Assembly: GCF_007671725.1 (NCBI RefSeq) | Contig: NZ_VCNM01000001.1 | Location: 248,001 to 312,000 of the forward strand | Direction: 5' to 3' | Source: Halorubrum depositum | GTDB taxonomy: Archaea > Halobacteriota > Halobacteria > Halobacteriales > Haloferacaceae | DNA: 64,000 nt | In this document: positions 27,053 to 37,126 of the stretch, in pieces | Layout of the letters: every line of letters begins with the position of its first letter | How positions within the stretch are numbered: position 1 is the stretch's first letter | Notes under the pieces: model-generated | What the model was told of the DNA's origin: nothing | Database searches by the model: none | Seen by the model: the letters and a program-made list of their open reading frames with translations, nothing else | Position numbers and translations under genes: made by a program

Positions 27053-28423
27053 CTACTCGCCGCCAAGCTTCGTCTCGCCCACCGCGTCGTGGCCCTCGAT
27101 GACCTCCGTGCCGCCCATGTAGGGTCGGAGCGCCTCGGGGACGGTGACGGTGCCGTCGTCGTTCTGGTAGTACTCCAGGATGGCGACGACGATCCGCGGG
27201 ACCGCGAGCCCGGAGCCGTTCAGGGTGTGGAGGTGCTCCGCCGACTCGTGGTGCTCCTCGCGGTAGCGAATCTGCGCGCGGCGCGCCTGGAAGTCCTCGA
27301 AGTTCGAGATCGAGGAGACCTCCAGCCAGCGGCCGCCGCGGTCGGGTCCCTCGTCCATGTCGTCGGCGGGCGCCCACACCTCGATGTCGTACTTCTTCGC
27401 CTGCGTGAACCCCAGGTCGCCGGTGCACATCTCCAGGATGCGGTAGGGGAGCTCGAGCCGGCGCAGCACCTCCTCGGCCTCGTCGACGAGGCCCTCGAAG
27501 CGCTCGTCGCTCTCCTCCGGGCGCACGAAGTTCACCATCTCCACCTTGTTGAACTGGTGGACGCGGACGATCCCGCGCGTCTCGGTGCCGTGTTCGCCCG
27601 CCTCCTGCCGGAAGTTCGGCGTGTACGCCTGGTACTTCAGCGGGAGGTCCTCGCCGAGCAGGATCTCGTCGCGGTGGAGGTTCGTCACGGGCACCTCCGC
27701 GGTCGGGAGCAGCCAGAGGTCGTCGTCGTCGTACTCGTCTTCGTTGGTGCCCTCGACGCGATAGGCGTCCTCGGTGAACTTCGGGAGCTGTCCGGTGCCC
27801 CGCATCGACGCCGAGTTGACCGGGATCGGCGGGAAAACGTCCTCGTACCCCTGCTCGCGGTGGATTTCGAGCATGAACTGGATCAGGGCGTGCTCCAGCC
27901 GGGCGCCGTCGCCCTTCGCGACGTAGAAGCCGGCACCCGCGACCTTCGCGCCGCGTTCGAAGTCGAGGATCTCGAGGTCCTCGCCGAGGTCGTAGTGCGG
28001 CACCACGTCGCCGGGAAGCTCCCGGAGATCGTCGAACCCCTCGCGGCGCCGCTCGACGTTCTCCGATTCGTCGGCGCCGACCGGCACCGACTCCTGCGGG
28101 ATCTGCGGGAGCTCGAGCAGCGACTCCTCCAGTTCGGCCTCCAACTCGTCGGCGCGTTCCTCGACCGCTTGGAGTTCGGCCTTGAGCTCTTGGGAGCGCT
28201 CGATCGCCTCGTCCGCTTCCTCGTCCTTGCCGGCCTGTTTGAGCTCGCCGATCGTCGAGGAGACCTCGTTGCGCTCATGGCGCAGGTCGTCGCCGCGGCT
28301 CTTCAGCTCCCGCCACTCCTCGTCGACGTCGAGTATCCGGTCGAGGTCCACGTCGACGCCCTTGTTGGCGAGCGCCTCGCGGACGACCTCGGGGTTCTCC
28401 CGGACGAACTGTCGAGACAGCAT
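27053..28423 (-). CDS. serS: Seryl-tRNA synthetase
   Basis: A 456-residue class II aminoacyl-tRNA synthetase of the common (bacterial/eukaryal-like) SerRS type. An N-terminal coiled-coil tRNA-binding arm spans about 25-110; motif 2 ([22 protein letters not shown] in two parts) and motif 3 ([17 protein letters not shown]) form the active site. The TATA-like GTTAAATG immediately precedes the ATG on the minus strand, so the true start of transcription is uncertain. Monocistronic. Confidence 0.96.
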   Translation of the reverse strand: MLSRQFVRENPEVVREALANKGVDVDLDRILDVDEEWRELKSRGDDLRHERNEVSSTIGELKQAGKDEEADEAIERSQELKAELQAVEERADELEAELEESLLELPQIPQESVPVGADESENVERRREGFDDLRELPGDVVPHYDLGEDLEILDFERGAKVAGAGFYVAKGDGARLEHALIQFMLEIHREQGYEDVFPPIPVNSASMRGTGQLPKFTEDAYRVEGTNEDEYDDDDLWLLPTAEVPVTNLHRDEILLGEDLPLKYQAYTPNFRQEAGEHGTETRGIVRVHQFNKVEMVNFVRPEESDERFEGLVDEAEEVLRRLELPYRILEMCTGDLGFTQAKKYDIEVWAPADDMDEGPDRGGRWLEVSSISNFEDFQARRAQIRYREEHHESAEHLHTLNGSGLAVPRIVVAILEYYQNDDGTVTVPEALRPYMGGTEVIEGHDAVGETKLGGE

Positions 28424-28570
28424 TTAACGGGGATTCCGCGGGGCGACCCAAAACCGTATCGGAGCGTCGGCATCGATTGGCACGGGGCCAAGAAGCGGTC
28501 TCGGCGGGGGCGGTCCAACCTAAAAGCCCCGGGGGCGGAACTCGCGAGAGCGAACGGCGGGGTCGCCGTC

Positions 28571-28807
28571 TCAGGGGATGAACGCGAAGTTCGCGACCAC
28601 CATGAGGATCGCGAGTCCGGCGACGACGACGCCCATCACGCGCATCAGCAGGATCCGCGTCTCGCTCGGCTCGATCCGCGTCCTCCCGTCGGGACCGCTG
28701 GCCTGCCAGCTCGTCAGCCGACGCGGGAACGCCGCCATCGCCAGCGCGCCCGCGGCGACGAGGAGGGGGACGGCGACGAAGAACAGCCGGAACGGGGCGG
28801 GGAACAT
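28571..28807 (-). CDS. Small two-helix membrane protein
   Basis: A 78-residue protein with helices near the N-terminus (LFFVAVPLLVAAGALAMAAF) and C-terminus (VMGVVVAGLAILMVVANFAF), joined by a polar loop with TSWQASGPDGRTRIEPSE. I do not recognise a named family. It sits between serS and another membrane protein gene, both on the minus strand. Codon use is typical for the genome. Confidence 0.65.
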   Translation of the reverse strand: MFPAPFRLFFVAVPLLVAAGALAMAAFPRRLTSWQASGPDGRTRIEPSETRILLMRVMGVVVAGLAILMVVANFAFIP

Positions 28808-28901
28808 GTCCGAGCGATGGCGACGCGAATCAACAAAATCTTACGGTGTCGACGACCGCCGCTGAGCCTCGCGGTGCCGCCGGCGTCCGCCGGTCGCGCT
28901 C

Positions 28902-29411
28902 TCAGTACCCGCCCGGCAACGCCATACCCACCGCGAGCGCGACCAGCGGCACCGCGGCGACGACGGCGTACCACACTCCGGCGGCGACGAGGAGGGCCCA
29001 CGTCCCCGGCCCGTACCCCGTCGGGTCCCAGTCGACGCCGAGCCGCGGGAGCCCGGCCCCGGCGACCGCGGGGGCGACGAACCCGACGAGGACTCCGCCG
29101 AACAGCGCGGTGTCGAGGAACCCCTCGCTCCAGCCGGGCCCCGCCGAGTCGACGAGCCACACCGTCAGGACGACGCCGACGAGGTACGGGACCGAGAGCG
29201 CGAGCGCGACGCCGACGTACGAGGGGGCGAGCCGCCCCGCCGGCGGGAGCGCGACGAACAGCGCCCGGAGCCGCGCCGAGAGCAGGAAGGGGGTCCAGCA
29301 GACGGCGGCGACGAGTCCGGGGAGGGCGAACAGCGCGAGCGTCCAGAGCCAAGCGACCGCCGTGTCGACGACCGCGGGCGCGGCGGCGACGCTGACGGGA
29401 TCGAGGACCAT
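28902..29411 (-). CDS. Conserved haloarchaeal membrane protein, unknown function
   Basis: A 169-residue, strongly hydrophobic protein with about four transmembrane helices. No domain is recognised. It is upstream of, and in the same direction as, the small two-helix protein gene, and divergent from dihydroorotase with 118 bp between starts. The high hydrophobicity and correct third-position GC favour a real gene. Confidence 0.62.
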   Translation of the reverse strand: MVLDPVSVAAAPAVVDTAVAWLWTLALFALPGLVAAVCWTPFLLSARLRALFVALPPAGRLAPSYVGVALALSVPYLVGVVLTVWLVDSAGPGWSEGFLDTALFGGVLVGFVAPAVAGAGLPRLGVDWDPTGYGPGTWALLVAAGVWYAVVAAVPLVALAVGMALPGGY

Positions 29412-29496
29412 ACGCCGTCTCTCGCCGGACGTGTCAAACGCTTTGTGGTGGCGGGGTCGCGGCGGATCGCGCGGATCCCGCGCTTTCGCGGATCAC

Positions 29497-29509
29497 ACGC
29501 TTTAAGCGT
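29497..29509 (+). promoter_or_regulatory. pyrC promoter: TATA box inside a 13-bp dyad
   Basis: ACGCTTTAAGCGT is a perfect dyad centred on one T, and its core TTTAAG lies 24 bp before the pyrC ATG at 29530. A regulator bound here would cover the TATA box. Confidence 0.5.
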
Positions 29510-29529
29510 CGCGCCGCGAGCGCGTACGC

Positions 29530-30906
29530 ATGCTCATCACCGGCGCGGAGCTCGCCGACGGACGCGTCCGCGACGTTCGGATCCGAGACGGGGCCATCGA
29601 CGCGGTCGAACCGACGAACGCCGGGCTCGACCCCGACGCGGGCGAGCGCGTCGTCGACGCCCGCGGGCGACACCTCCTGCCCGGCGCCGTCGACGTCCAC
29701 GTCCACTTCCGGGAGCCGGGCGGGAGCCACAAGGAGACGTGGGCCTCCGGCTCGCGGAGCGCGGCCGCCGGCGGCGTGACGACGGTCGTCGACCAGCCGA
29801 ACACCTCGCCGCCCACGGTCGACGGCGACGCGTTCGACGAGAAGGCCGAACTCGCCGCCGACTCGCTCGTCGACTACGGGATCAACGGCGGCGTCACCGC
29901 CGGCTGGGACCCCGAGAGCCTGTTCGAGCGGCCCCTGTTCGCGCTCGGCGAGGTGTTCCTCGCCGACTCGACCGGCGAGATGGGGATCGCCGTCGACCTG
30001 TTCGAGGACGCGCTCGCCGAGGCCGCCGCCCGCGACGTCCCCGTCACGGTCCACGCGGAGGACGAGACGCTGTTCGACGAGACCGCGCTCGACGGCGACC
30101 TCGGCGGGGCCGGCACCGCCGCGAACGCCGACGCGTGGTCGGCCTACCGGACCGCCGAGGCGGAGGTCGCCGCGATCGAGCGCGCCCTCGACGCGGCCGC
30201 CGAGAGCGACGCGCAGGTGCATATCGCCCACACGTCGACGCCGGAGGGCATCGACGCCGTCGTCGCCGCTCGGGAGTCCGAGAAGGAGGGAAGCGGAGAC
30301 GAGGAGGCGACCGCGGGCGCCGCCCCGCCCACCTGCGAGGTCACCCCGCACCACCTGTTCCTCTCGCGTGAGAACGCCGGCCGGCTCGGCACCTTCGGCC
30401 GCATGAACCCGCCGCTCCGCTCCGAGGAGCGCCGGGCCGGCGTCTTCGAGCGCCTCCGCGACGGCGACGTCGACGTCGTCGCCACCGACCACGCGCCCCA
30501 CACCGTCGCCGAGAAGCGGCGGGGGCTCGCCGACGCGCCGAGCGGCGTGCCCGGCGTCGAGACGCTCTACCCGCTCCTCCTGGAGTCCGTGCGCAAGGGA
30601 GAGCTGACCATGGAGCGCGTCCGCGACGTCGCCGCCGCCAACCCCGCGTCGATCTTCGGGGTCGAGTCGAAGGGGCGGGTCGCCGAGGGCGCCGACGCCG
30701 ACCTCGTCCTCGTCGACCTGACGAACCCGCGGGAGATCGAGGCGGGCGCGCTCCACGGCGCCTGCGGCTGGACGCCGTTCGAGGGGTTACAGGGCGTCTT
30801 CCCGGAGCTGACGCTCGTCCGTGGCGAGGTCGTCTACGAGCGCGACCCCGTCACGGGCGCGGAGTCGTTCGGCGAGTCGGCCGGTCGGAACGTCCGGCGG
30901 TCGTAG
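29530..30906 (+). CDS. pyrC: Dihydroorotase
   Basis: A 458-residue amidohydrolase cyclising carbamoyl aspartate to dihydroorotate in pyrimidine synthesis. The metal-binding DVHVHFREPG follows a short N-terminal beta domain; later metal and substrate residues occur in VTVHAEDE, IAHTSTPEG, CEVTPHHL and ATDHAPHT. An acidic insertion (EKEGSGDEEATAG) near residue 255 is a halophilic addition. A leaderless promoter lies 24 bp upstream. Class I-type allantoinase is an alternative, but the context gives no purine genes. Confidence 0.9.
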   Translation: MLITGAELADGRVRDVRIRDGAIDAVEPTNAGLDPDAGERVVDARGRHLLPGAVDVHVHFREPGGSHKETWASGSRSAAAGGVTTVVDQPNTSPPTVDGDAFDEKAELAADSLVDYGINGGVTAGWDPESLFERPLFALGEVFLADSTGEMGIAVDLFEDALAEAAARDVPVTVHAEDETLFDETALDGDLGGAGTAANADAWSAYRTAEAEVAAIERALDAAAESDAQVHIAHTSTPEGIDAVVAARESEKEGSGDEEATAGAAPPTCEVTPHHLFLSRENAGRLGTFGRMNPPLRSEERRAGVFERLRDGDVDVVATDHAPHTVAEKRRGLADAPSGVPGVETLYPLLLESVRKGELTMERVRDVAAANPASIFGVESKGRVAEGADADLVLVDLTNPREIEAGALHGACGWTPFEGLQGVFPELTLVRGEVVYERDPVTGAESFGESAGRNVRRS

Positions 30907-31080
30907 GTCGGACGGTCCGAGCCCGGATCGCCCGCGTACCGGCGGTGCCGCTCGGCGGAACGCATATGTCGTTGCTATCCTTAGCGAGGCCATATCGATG
31001 GTCGTGGGTGTCCTTGACACGAGACGTGGTAGCGAGACGGGCGTACGAGCGGCCCGGACCGCCAAGCGGCGACCGCCGTC

Positions 31081-32070
31081 ATGACGGACGCCGCGGAGAC
31101 GGGACCGACCGGGGTCGACGCCGACGGAACGGGCGAGGCGGAGCGGCCCCCGATGGCGCTCGACGAGGTCGCCGCGCTCGCGGAGCGCGTCGTCGACAAC
31201 GTCGAGGCGGTGATCGTCGGGAAGCGTGCGGCGGTCGAACACGTCGTGGTCACGATCCTCGCCCGCGGGCACCTCCTTGTGGAAGACGTGCCCGGCGTCG
31301 GAAAGACGACGCTCGCGAAGGCGGTGTCGCGCTCGGTCGACGGCTCGTTCAAGCGCGTCCAGTTCACGCCGGACCTGCTCCCGGCCGACGTCACCGGCGT
31401 CAACGTGTTCAACCAGCGGACGGACGAGTTCGAGTTCCAGCCGGGCCCCGTGTTCGCCAACGTCGTCCTCGGCGACGAGATCAACCGGGCGCCGCCGAAG
31501 ACGCAGTCGGCCCTGCTGGAGGCGATGGAGGAGGGGCAGGTGACGACCGACGGGGAGACGCGGGTGCTCCCGGACCCGTTCTGCGTGATCGCCACCCAGA
31601 ACGACGTCGAGCCCGGTCAGACGTACGAGCTCCCGGTGGCCGAGATCGACCGGTTCACGAAGAAGATCCGGCTCGGCTACCCGAGCACCGAGGACGAGGC
31701 CGAGATCATCGGGCGGATGGCGGGCGACCACCCCGTCGACGCCGTCGAGCCGGTCGCGTCGATCGGGGAGGTCCGGCGCGCCCGGGCCGCCGTCGCCGAC
31801 GTCGACGCGACCGAGCCGGTCCGAGAGTACGTCGCGCGGCTGGCGACGTACACGCGGCGGAACGCCCGGCTCGGCGTGAGCCCCCGGGGGAGCCTCGCGC
31901 TGCTCCGGGCCGCGCAGGCGCGCGCCGCGCTCGACGGCCGCGGGTACGTGATCCCCGACGACGTGCAGGCCGAGGCGCCGACCGTGCTCGCGCATCGCGT
32001 CCGCTCCGACTCCGGGACCGACGGGGCGGAGGTGGTCGAAGACTCCCTGAACCGGACGAGCGTGGAGTGA
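31081..32070 (+). CDS. MoxR-family AAA ATPase
   Basis: A 329-residue AAA+ chaperone of the MoxR/RavA group: Walker A GVGKTTLAKAVS near residue 80, Walker B VVLGDEINRAPPK, sensor 1 CVIATQNDVE, and a C-terminal lid with RGSLALLRAAQARAALDGR in two parts. MoxR proteins remodel or activate partner proteins, often those encoded by the neighbouring DUF58 gene. It leads a three-gene operon (6-bp gap to DUF58, then a 4-bp overlap to the transglutaminase gene). Confidence 0.9.
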   Translation: MTDAAETGPTGVDADGTGEAERPPMALDEVAALAERVVDNVEAVIVGKRAAVEHVVVTILARGHLLVEDVPGVGKTTLAKAVSRSVDGSFKRVQFTPDLLPADVTGVNVFNQRTDEFEFQPGPVFANVVLGDEINRAPPKTQSALLEAMEEGQVTTDGETRVLPDPFCVIATQNDVEPGQTYELPVAEIDRFTKKIRLGYPSTEDEAEIIGRMAGDHPVDAVEPVASIGEVRRARAAVADVDATEPVREYVARLATYTRRNARLGVSPRGSLALLRAAQARAALDGRGYVIPDDVQAEAPTVLAHRVRSDSGTDGAEVVEDSLNRTSVE

Positions 32071-32076
32071 TCGCCC

Positions 32077-33267
32077 GTGTCCTCGCCGACTCTCACCCGC
32101 CGAGGCCGCGTCGTCGCCGCGGTCTGCGTCGTCGGCGCTCTGATGGCGCTTGCGGCCGGCGGGCGGTCGCTGGAGGCGGTCGTCCTCCCGAGCGCGGTCG
32201 CGCTCGCGGCGGGGTACGTTCAGCTCGCCCGGATCGAGGAGCCGGCGGTGAGGCGGGAACTCCCGCCCGACGGGTTCGTCGGCGAGACCGGTGAGGTGCG
32301 GATCGCGTTCCGCGGCCGGGGACCGAGCGGTGAGGTGTCGCCCGCGTACGTCGCCGACGTCGACGACGCGCTCGACGACGGGCTGGAAGGGCCGGAGGGA
32401 CCGGTCCGCACCTCCGTCGGCGGCGCCCCCGCGACGTACCGCGTCCGCTACCTGCGCCGGGGGGAGCGGCGCTTCGGCCCGGTCACGGTGGCCGCGAGCG
32501 ACGTCCTCGGGCTCTTCGAGCGACGGGCGGTGATCGAGGCGGACGACGCGGCCCTCGCGTACCCGGCGTGCCGCGAGATCCCGACGTGGTTCCGCCGGGC
32601 GCTGTACGCCGACGACGCCGTCGGGGCGAGCCGGCGGCGCGAGGAGTTCGACCGGCTCCGGGAGTACGCGCGCGGCGACCCCCTCCGAGACGTCCACTGG
32701 CCGGCGACGGCGAAACACGACGAGCTCGTGGTGAAGGCGTTCGCCGCGGAGACGGAACGCGGTCGCGTGTCGATCGCGGGCGAGACCGCCGGCGGGAGCG
32801 GGAGACCGAGCAGGGTCGAAAGCGCGGCCGATCGGGGCCCCGACGACGACCTGGCGAGCGCGGCCGCCAGCCTCGCGCTGGCGCTGCTGGACGACGGCGT
32901 GCCGGTCGACCTGACGCTCCCCGGCGGCGAGGTCTCGGCCGACCCGGGCGCTCGCGGGCGGCGGGCCGTGCTCGAACTGGCCGCGCGGACCCGTCCCGGC
33001 GCGGTCGGCGTCGAGGACGCGGACGTCCGGATCGTCGCCGACGAGCGCGGCGCGCGGTACCGCGTCGGCGACCGGGCGGTCCCGTTCGACGAGGTGGCCG
33101 GGGCGACGGTTCGCGGAGCGGCCGACGGTGAGACGGACGCCGACGAATCGGGGAGCGATCCCTCGGACGCCGCCCCGGGCGCGGCGGTCACCGACGGGCT
33201 GGCGGCCGGAGAGACCGCGGTCGACGGCGGAACGTCCTCGGACCGAAGCGAGGTGATCGACCGATGA
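32077..33267 (+). CDS. DUF58 membrane protein with VWA-like segment
   Basis: A 396-residue protein: two N-terminal helices (about 8-45), a beta-rich region, then the DUF58 core with YARGDPLRDVHWPATAKHDE in the family position. The C-terminal 130 residues are acidic and partly disordered. The start is GTG 32077. DUF58 proteins are the usual partners of MoxR ATPases and are thought to have a von Willebrand A-like fold that assembles complexes at the membrane. Confidence 0.85.
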   Translation: MSSPTLTRRGRVVAAVCVVGALMALAAGGRSLEAVVLPSAVALAAGYVQLARIEEPAVRRELPPDGFVGETGEVRIAFRGRGPSGEVSPAYVADVDDALDDGLEGPEGPVRTSVGGAPATYRVRYLRRGERRFGPVTVAASDVLGLFERRAVIEADDAALAYPACREIPTWFRRALYADDAVGASRRREEFDRLREYARGDPLRDVHWPATAKHDELVVKAFAAETERGRVSIAGETAGGSGRPSRVESAADRGPDDDLASAAASLALALLDDGVPVDLTLPGGEVSADPGARGRRAVLELAARTRPGAVGVEDADVRIVADERGARYRVGDRAVPFDEVAGATVRGAADGETDADESGSDPSDAAPGAAVTDGLAAGETAVDGGTSSDRSEVIDR

Positions 33268-35588
33268 AGGGCCACCCGCTCGGCGGTCGCGGGGGATCGG
33301 ACCGGGGCGGGGCGTTCCGGAGCCGCGGGTCGCGAGGAGCGGGCGACGACGAGGAGGGCCCCGGAGACGGCACCCTCCGCGGGTGGCTGCGGGCGGTCGT
33401 CGAGCCGCCGGTGCTCGGCGTCGCGGTCGTCACCGCGGCGTACCTGTCGGTGTTCCTCGCCGCGACCGACGTCGTCGGCGGGACGGACCGGGTCGCGGTC
33501 GCCGTCGCGGTCGCCGGCGCGGCCGGCTTCCTCCTCGCGCGCTACGTCGGCGAACGGGCCGCACTCCGGCTGACCGGTCTCCTGTTCGCCGCGACCCTCG
33601 CGGGGTACTACTTCGCGATCCCCGCGAGCCAGCGCGCGCTGTTCTCGGTCGAGCGGGTCGCGATCGACGTGGTCTCGCTGTTGACCGGGCTCTCGATCCT
33701 CCGGCTCGCGCTCGCGGACGTGTGGGTGCTCGCGGTCGCGCCCGTGCCGACGTTCCTCGTCGGCTACCTCGTCGGCCGCGGGCGCCACGTCGGCGCCGCG
33801 GGGGTCGCGGGCGGCACGCTCGTGTTCCTCGTGCTCACGGGCGACGCGGGCGGGACGACCACGCTCGCCGGGGTCGTCGGCGTCGCGCTCGCGGCCGGCC
33901 TCTCGACGCTGTCGACGCCCGGCGGGATCCAGGACCACGGCGACACCCTCGCGACGGTGCTGGCGGCGATGGTTCTCGTGAGCGCGACGCTCACCCTCCT
34001 GCCGGCCGGCGCGGCCCAGCCGTGGGGCGTCGACCGCGGCACCCCGACGCTGGAGTCGTCGATCGAGGCGGACGACGAGGTGGAGGTCGTCGGCCCGACG
34101 CGGCTCTCGCCGGCGGTGCGGTACACGATAGAGAGCCCGATCGCGACGAACTGGCACGCCGGCGCGTACGACACCTACACGGGCGACGGGTGGGTGCGGT
34201 CAGGCGAGCAGTCGCCGCTGGAGGGGGAGCTCGACGGTCCCCCCGGCGACGCGACGAACGCGACCGTCACGATCACCGCCGAGACGGAGTCGCCCTCGCT
34301 GCCGGCGCCGTGGCAGGTCGTCGACGTGCGCGGGCCCGCGGCCCAGACCGCGCGGGTGGACGAGCACGGGACGCTCCGGCTCGCCGAGCCGCTGGGGGCG
34401 GGCGAGTCGGTCACGGTCGAGAGCCGGGTGCCCGACGCCGACCCCGCTGCGCTCCGGAACGCGAGCGCCGACTACGACCCCGCGGTCGAGGACCGGTACA
34501 CCCAGCTCCCCGAGAGCACGCCCGACCGCGTCGGCGAGCGCACCGAGGAGATCGTTTCGGCGGCGGACGCGGAGAACCCGTACTATCGGGCCGTCGCGAT
34601 CGAGCGCTACCTGCGCGAGGAGTACGACTACTCGCTGACCGTCCGAAAGCCCGACGGCGACGTGGCCGACGCGTTCCTCTTCGAGATGGACGCCGGCTAC
34701 TGCGTCTACTTCGCGACGACGATGACCGCGATGCTGCGCTCGCAGGGGGTCCCGGCGCAGTTCGTCACGGGCTACTCCGAGGGCGAGCGGGTCGGCGAGG
34801 ACCGGTACGTCGTCCGCGGCCAGGACGCCCACGCGTGGGTGAAGGCGTACTTCCCGGGGCACGGCTGGATCGCGTTCGACCCGACCCCGCCCTCCGAGCG
34901 CGACGAGGTCCGGACCGCTCGACTCGCCGACGCGCGCGCCGCGGGCGACGACGATGTCGACGTACCGGCGTCGGAGCCCGAGCCGGGGACCCCGGCGATC
35001 GTCCCCGAGTCCGGGAGCCCACCGACCGCGGTGGAGGGGACGAACGACAGCAACGGAACGGCGGCGACCGGCGACGCCGCGGACGGAGACGCCGACGACC
35101 GCCGGGAGGCGGTCGGAGCGAGACAGGAGGGGCTCACCCGCGGCGCGGTGAGCGGCGAGGCGCGGCCGAGCGGGGACGACTCCCCCCTTCCGTCGGGAGA
35201 GACCGTCGCGTACTGGCTGTTCGCCGCCGTGATCGCCGTCACCGGCGCCCGTCTCTTCGGCGTCGGCGAACGAGCGCGGCGCGCCGCGCGGCTCCGGCTC
35301 CCGTGGATCGGCTCGGACCCGACCACGGACGCGCGGCGCGCGTTCGCCGACCTGGAGTACCTGCTCGCTCGTCGCTACCGCACGCGACGCGCCGGGGAGA
35401 CCCCGCGGGCCTACCTCCACGCGCTCCGGCTCCGCGGGCTCGACGAGCGCGCGCTCGCCGTCGGCGAGACGTACGAGCGGGCGACGTACGCCGGGACGGT
35501 GACCCGCGAGGAGGCCGACGAGGCGCGCCGAACCGTCCGGCGGCTCGCGCTGGAGGCGACGCCGATTCTCGGTCGGTTGTTCGACTGA
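33264..35588 (+). CDS. TgpA-like transglutaminase membrane protein (DUF3488/transglutaminase/DUF4129)
   Basis: A 774-residue membrane protein. About seven N-terminal helices (50-250) are followed by an extracellular transglutaminase-like domain with the full triad: Cys480 (DAGYCVYF), His523 (QDAHAWV) and Asp539 (IAFDPTPP). A Thr/Asp-rich linker, one more helix (around 645-665) and a C-terminal DUF4129 region complete it. Start overlaps the DUF58 stop in a 4-bp ATGA. The MoxR-DUF58-TgpA set probably crosslinks, cleaves or matures cell-surface proteins, but no archaeal substrate is known. Confidence 0.87.
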   Translation: MKGHPLGGRGGSDRGGAFRSRGSRGAGDDEEGPGDGTLRGWLRAVVEPPVLGVAVVTAAYLSVFLAATDVVGGTDRVAVAVAVAGAAGFLLARYVGERAALRLTGLLFAATLAGYYFAIPASQRALFSVERVAIDVVSLLTGLSILRLALADVWVLAVAPVPTFLVGYLVGRGRHVGAAGVAGGTLVFLVLTGDAGGTTTLAGVVGVALAAGLSTLSTPGGIQDHGDTLATVLAAMVLVSATLTLLPAGAAQPWGVDRGTPTLESSIEADDEVEVVGPTRLSPAVRYTIESPIATNWHAGAYDTYTGDGWVRSGEQSPLEGELDGPPGDATNATVTITAETESPSLPAPWQVVDVRGPAAQTARVDEHGTLRLAEPLGAGESVTVESRVPDADPAALRNASADYDPAVEDRYTQLPESTPDRVGERTEEIVSAADAENPYYRAVAIERYLREEYDYSLTVRKPDGDVADAFLFEMDAGYCVYFATTMTAMLRSQGVPAQFVTGYSEGERVGEDRYVVRGQDAHAWVKAYFPGHGWIAFDPTPPSERDEVRTARLADARAAGDDDVDVPASEPEPGTPAIVPESGSPPTAVEGTNDSNGTAATGDAADGDADDRREAVGARQEGLTRGAVSGEARPSGDDSPLPSGETVAYWLFAAVIAVTGARLFGVGERARRAARLRLPWIGSDPTTDARRAFADLEYLLARRYRTRRAGETPRAYLHALRLRGLDERALAVGETYERATYAGTVTREEADEARRTVRRLALEATPILGRLFD

Positions 35589-35686
35589 GGCGTCCGGACG
35601 GCGCCGATCCCCGTTCGCGCGCTCGATCCGGTCGCTGGTCCGAGAGAACGGGCGACGGACGTCCGACGCGGCCGCACTCCCGACAC

Positions 35687-36014
<328 letters not shown>

Positions 36015-36056
36015 CCGTCACCTGACCGTCCGCCGTCGAGCGATTCACGGATCCGG

Positions 36057-36061
36057 TTTTT
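36057..36061 (+). terminator. T-run terminator after aIF1
   Basis: TTTTT in GGATCCGGTTTTTCG, 42 bp beyond the aIF1 stop, fits archaeal T-tract termination. Confidence 0.35.
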
Positions 36062-36136
36062 CGAACGACCCCGTCCGACGAGCCGCGGTGCCGTGGGTCA
36101 CATCCCTGCGACCCGCGGCGCTCTCCGATCGCTCTC

Positions 36137-36970
36137 TCAGACGAGCAGCGCCGCCCGGCCGACGACGAACGCGGCCGCCGCGAGGAAGGTGCCGTACTTG
36201 AACCGTCGCTGCGCGCTCGCCGGGTCGCCGAACCCCTCGTAGCAGGCGTACAGCATGACCGCGTCGGCGACGGCGACGAGCAGGAGGTAGACGCCGCCGA
36301 AGGTGCCGGCGAGGTAGGGCACCGGACTGGCCGCGACGGCGACGAGAAGCGCGGCGGCGCCGACCCAGAGCGCCCGCTCCTCGCCGACCGCGATCGGGAG
36401 GGTGCGGAGCCCCTCCTCGCGGTCGCCGGCCACGTCCTCGACGTCCTTGATCACCTCGCGGGTGAACGTCGAGAGCCCCGCGAGGAGCGCGAGGACGACG
36501 ACGTCGCCCGGCGCGCCGACCGCGGCGCCGCCGAACAGGAACGTCGAGCCGACGAGGTAGGAGACGAGCGCGTTGCCGAGCCCGGGCGTTCCTTTGAATA
36601 CCGTCGTGTAGGTGACGAGCGCGACGAGGTTGACGGCGGCGATGGCGATCGCCAGCGGTGGCAGGAGGGCCGCGAACGCGACGGCGACGAGGAACCAGAC
36701 GGCGGCGACGGCGAGCGCGCCGCGCGCCGAGACGGCGCCGCGCGGAATCGGGCGGTCCGGCCGGTTGACGGCGTCGATGTCGCGGTCGAAGTAGTCGTTG
36801 ATCGCGTTGCCCGCGGCGACCGCGAACGCGGTAACGACCGCGGCGACGGCCGCGGGGACGACGGCGCCGCCGACGCCGGCGACGAACGCGCCCGTCCCCG
36901 TGAGGACCGCGGCGGCGACGCAGTTCGCCGGCCGCGCCAGCTCCGCGACCCCGCGCGCTGTGTCGTTCAC
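36137..36970 (-). CDS. ubiA: UbiA prenyltransferase (geranylgeranylglycerol-phosphate geranylgeranyltransferase-like)
   Basis: A 277-residue membrane prenyltransferase with eight or nine helices. The two aspartate-rich motifs are [19 protein letters not shown] and [17 protein letters not shown]. In archaea this subgroup adds the second geranylgeranyl chain to geranylgeranylglyceryl phosphate, giving the diether lipid core. I choose GTG 36970, with GGAG 9-12 nt upstream, over an ATG at 37000 that adds ten residues. It is divergent from salactin. A digeranylgeranyl lipid role is favoured over menaquinone or carotenoid prenylation by the NAINDYFD pattern. Confidence 0.87.
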   Translation of the reverse strand: MNDTARGVAELARPANCVAAAVLTGTGAFVAGVGGAVVPAAVAAVVTAFAVAAGNAINDYFDRDIDAVNRPDRPIPRGAVSARGALAVAAVWFLVAVAFAALLPPLAIAIAAVNLVALVTYTTVFKGTPGLGNALVSYLVGSTFLFGGAAVGAPGDVVVLALLAGLSTFTREVIKDVEDVAGDREEGLRTLPIAVGEERALWVGAAALLVAVAASPVPYLAGTFGGVYLLLVAVADAVMLYACYEGFGDPASAQRRFKYGTFLAAAAFVVGRAALLV

Positions 36971-37095
36971 GTCGTCTCCGTCCACCGCCGCGCGGCACAT
37001 AAACGACCCGGGATTCGAGCCGGGCGATCGCGCCGCTCGCTCTCGCGAGGGGGATCCCGGCCCGCGATTCTCTCGGCTCGGAATCGGCCACGAAC

Positions 37096-37103
37096 GTTTA
37101 TGA
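37096..37103 (+). promoter_or_regulatory. TATA box of the salactin gene
   Basis: GTTTATGA lies 24 bp before ATG 37127, indicating a leaderless transcript and supporting that start over an upstream in-frame ATG at 37100. Confidence 0.55.
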
Positions 37104-37126
37104 AGTGCGGAATGAAACGAGGGTGT

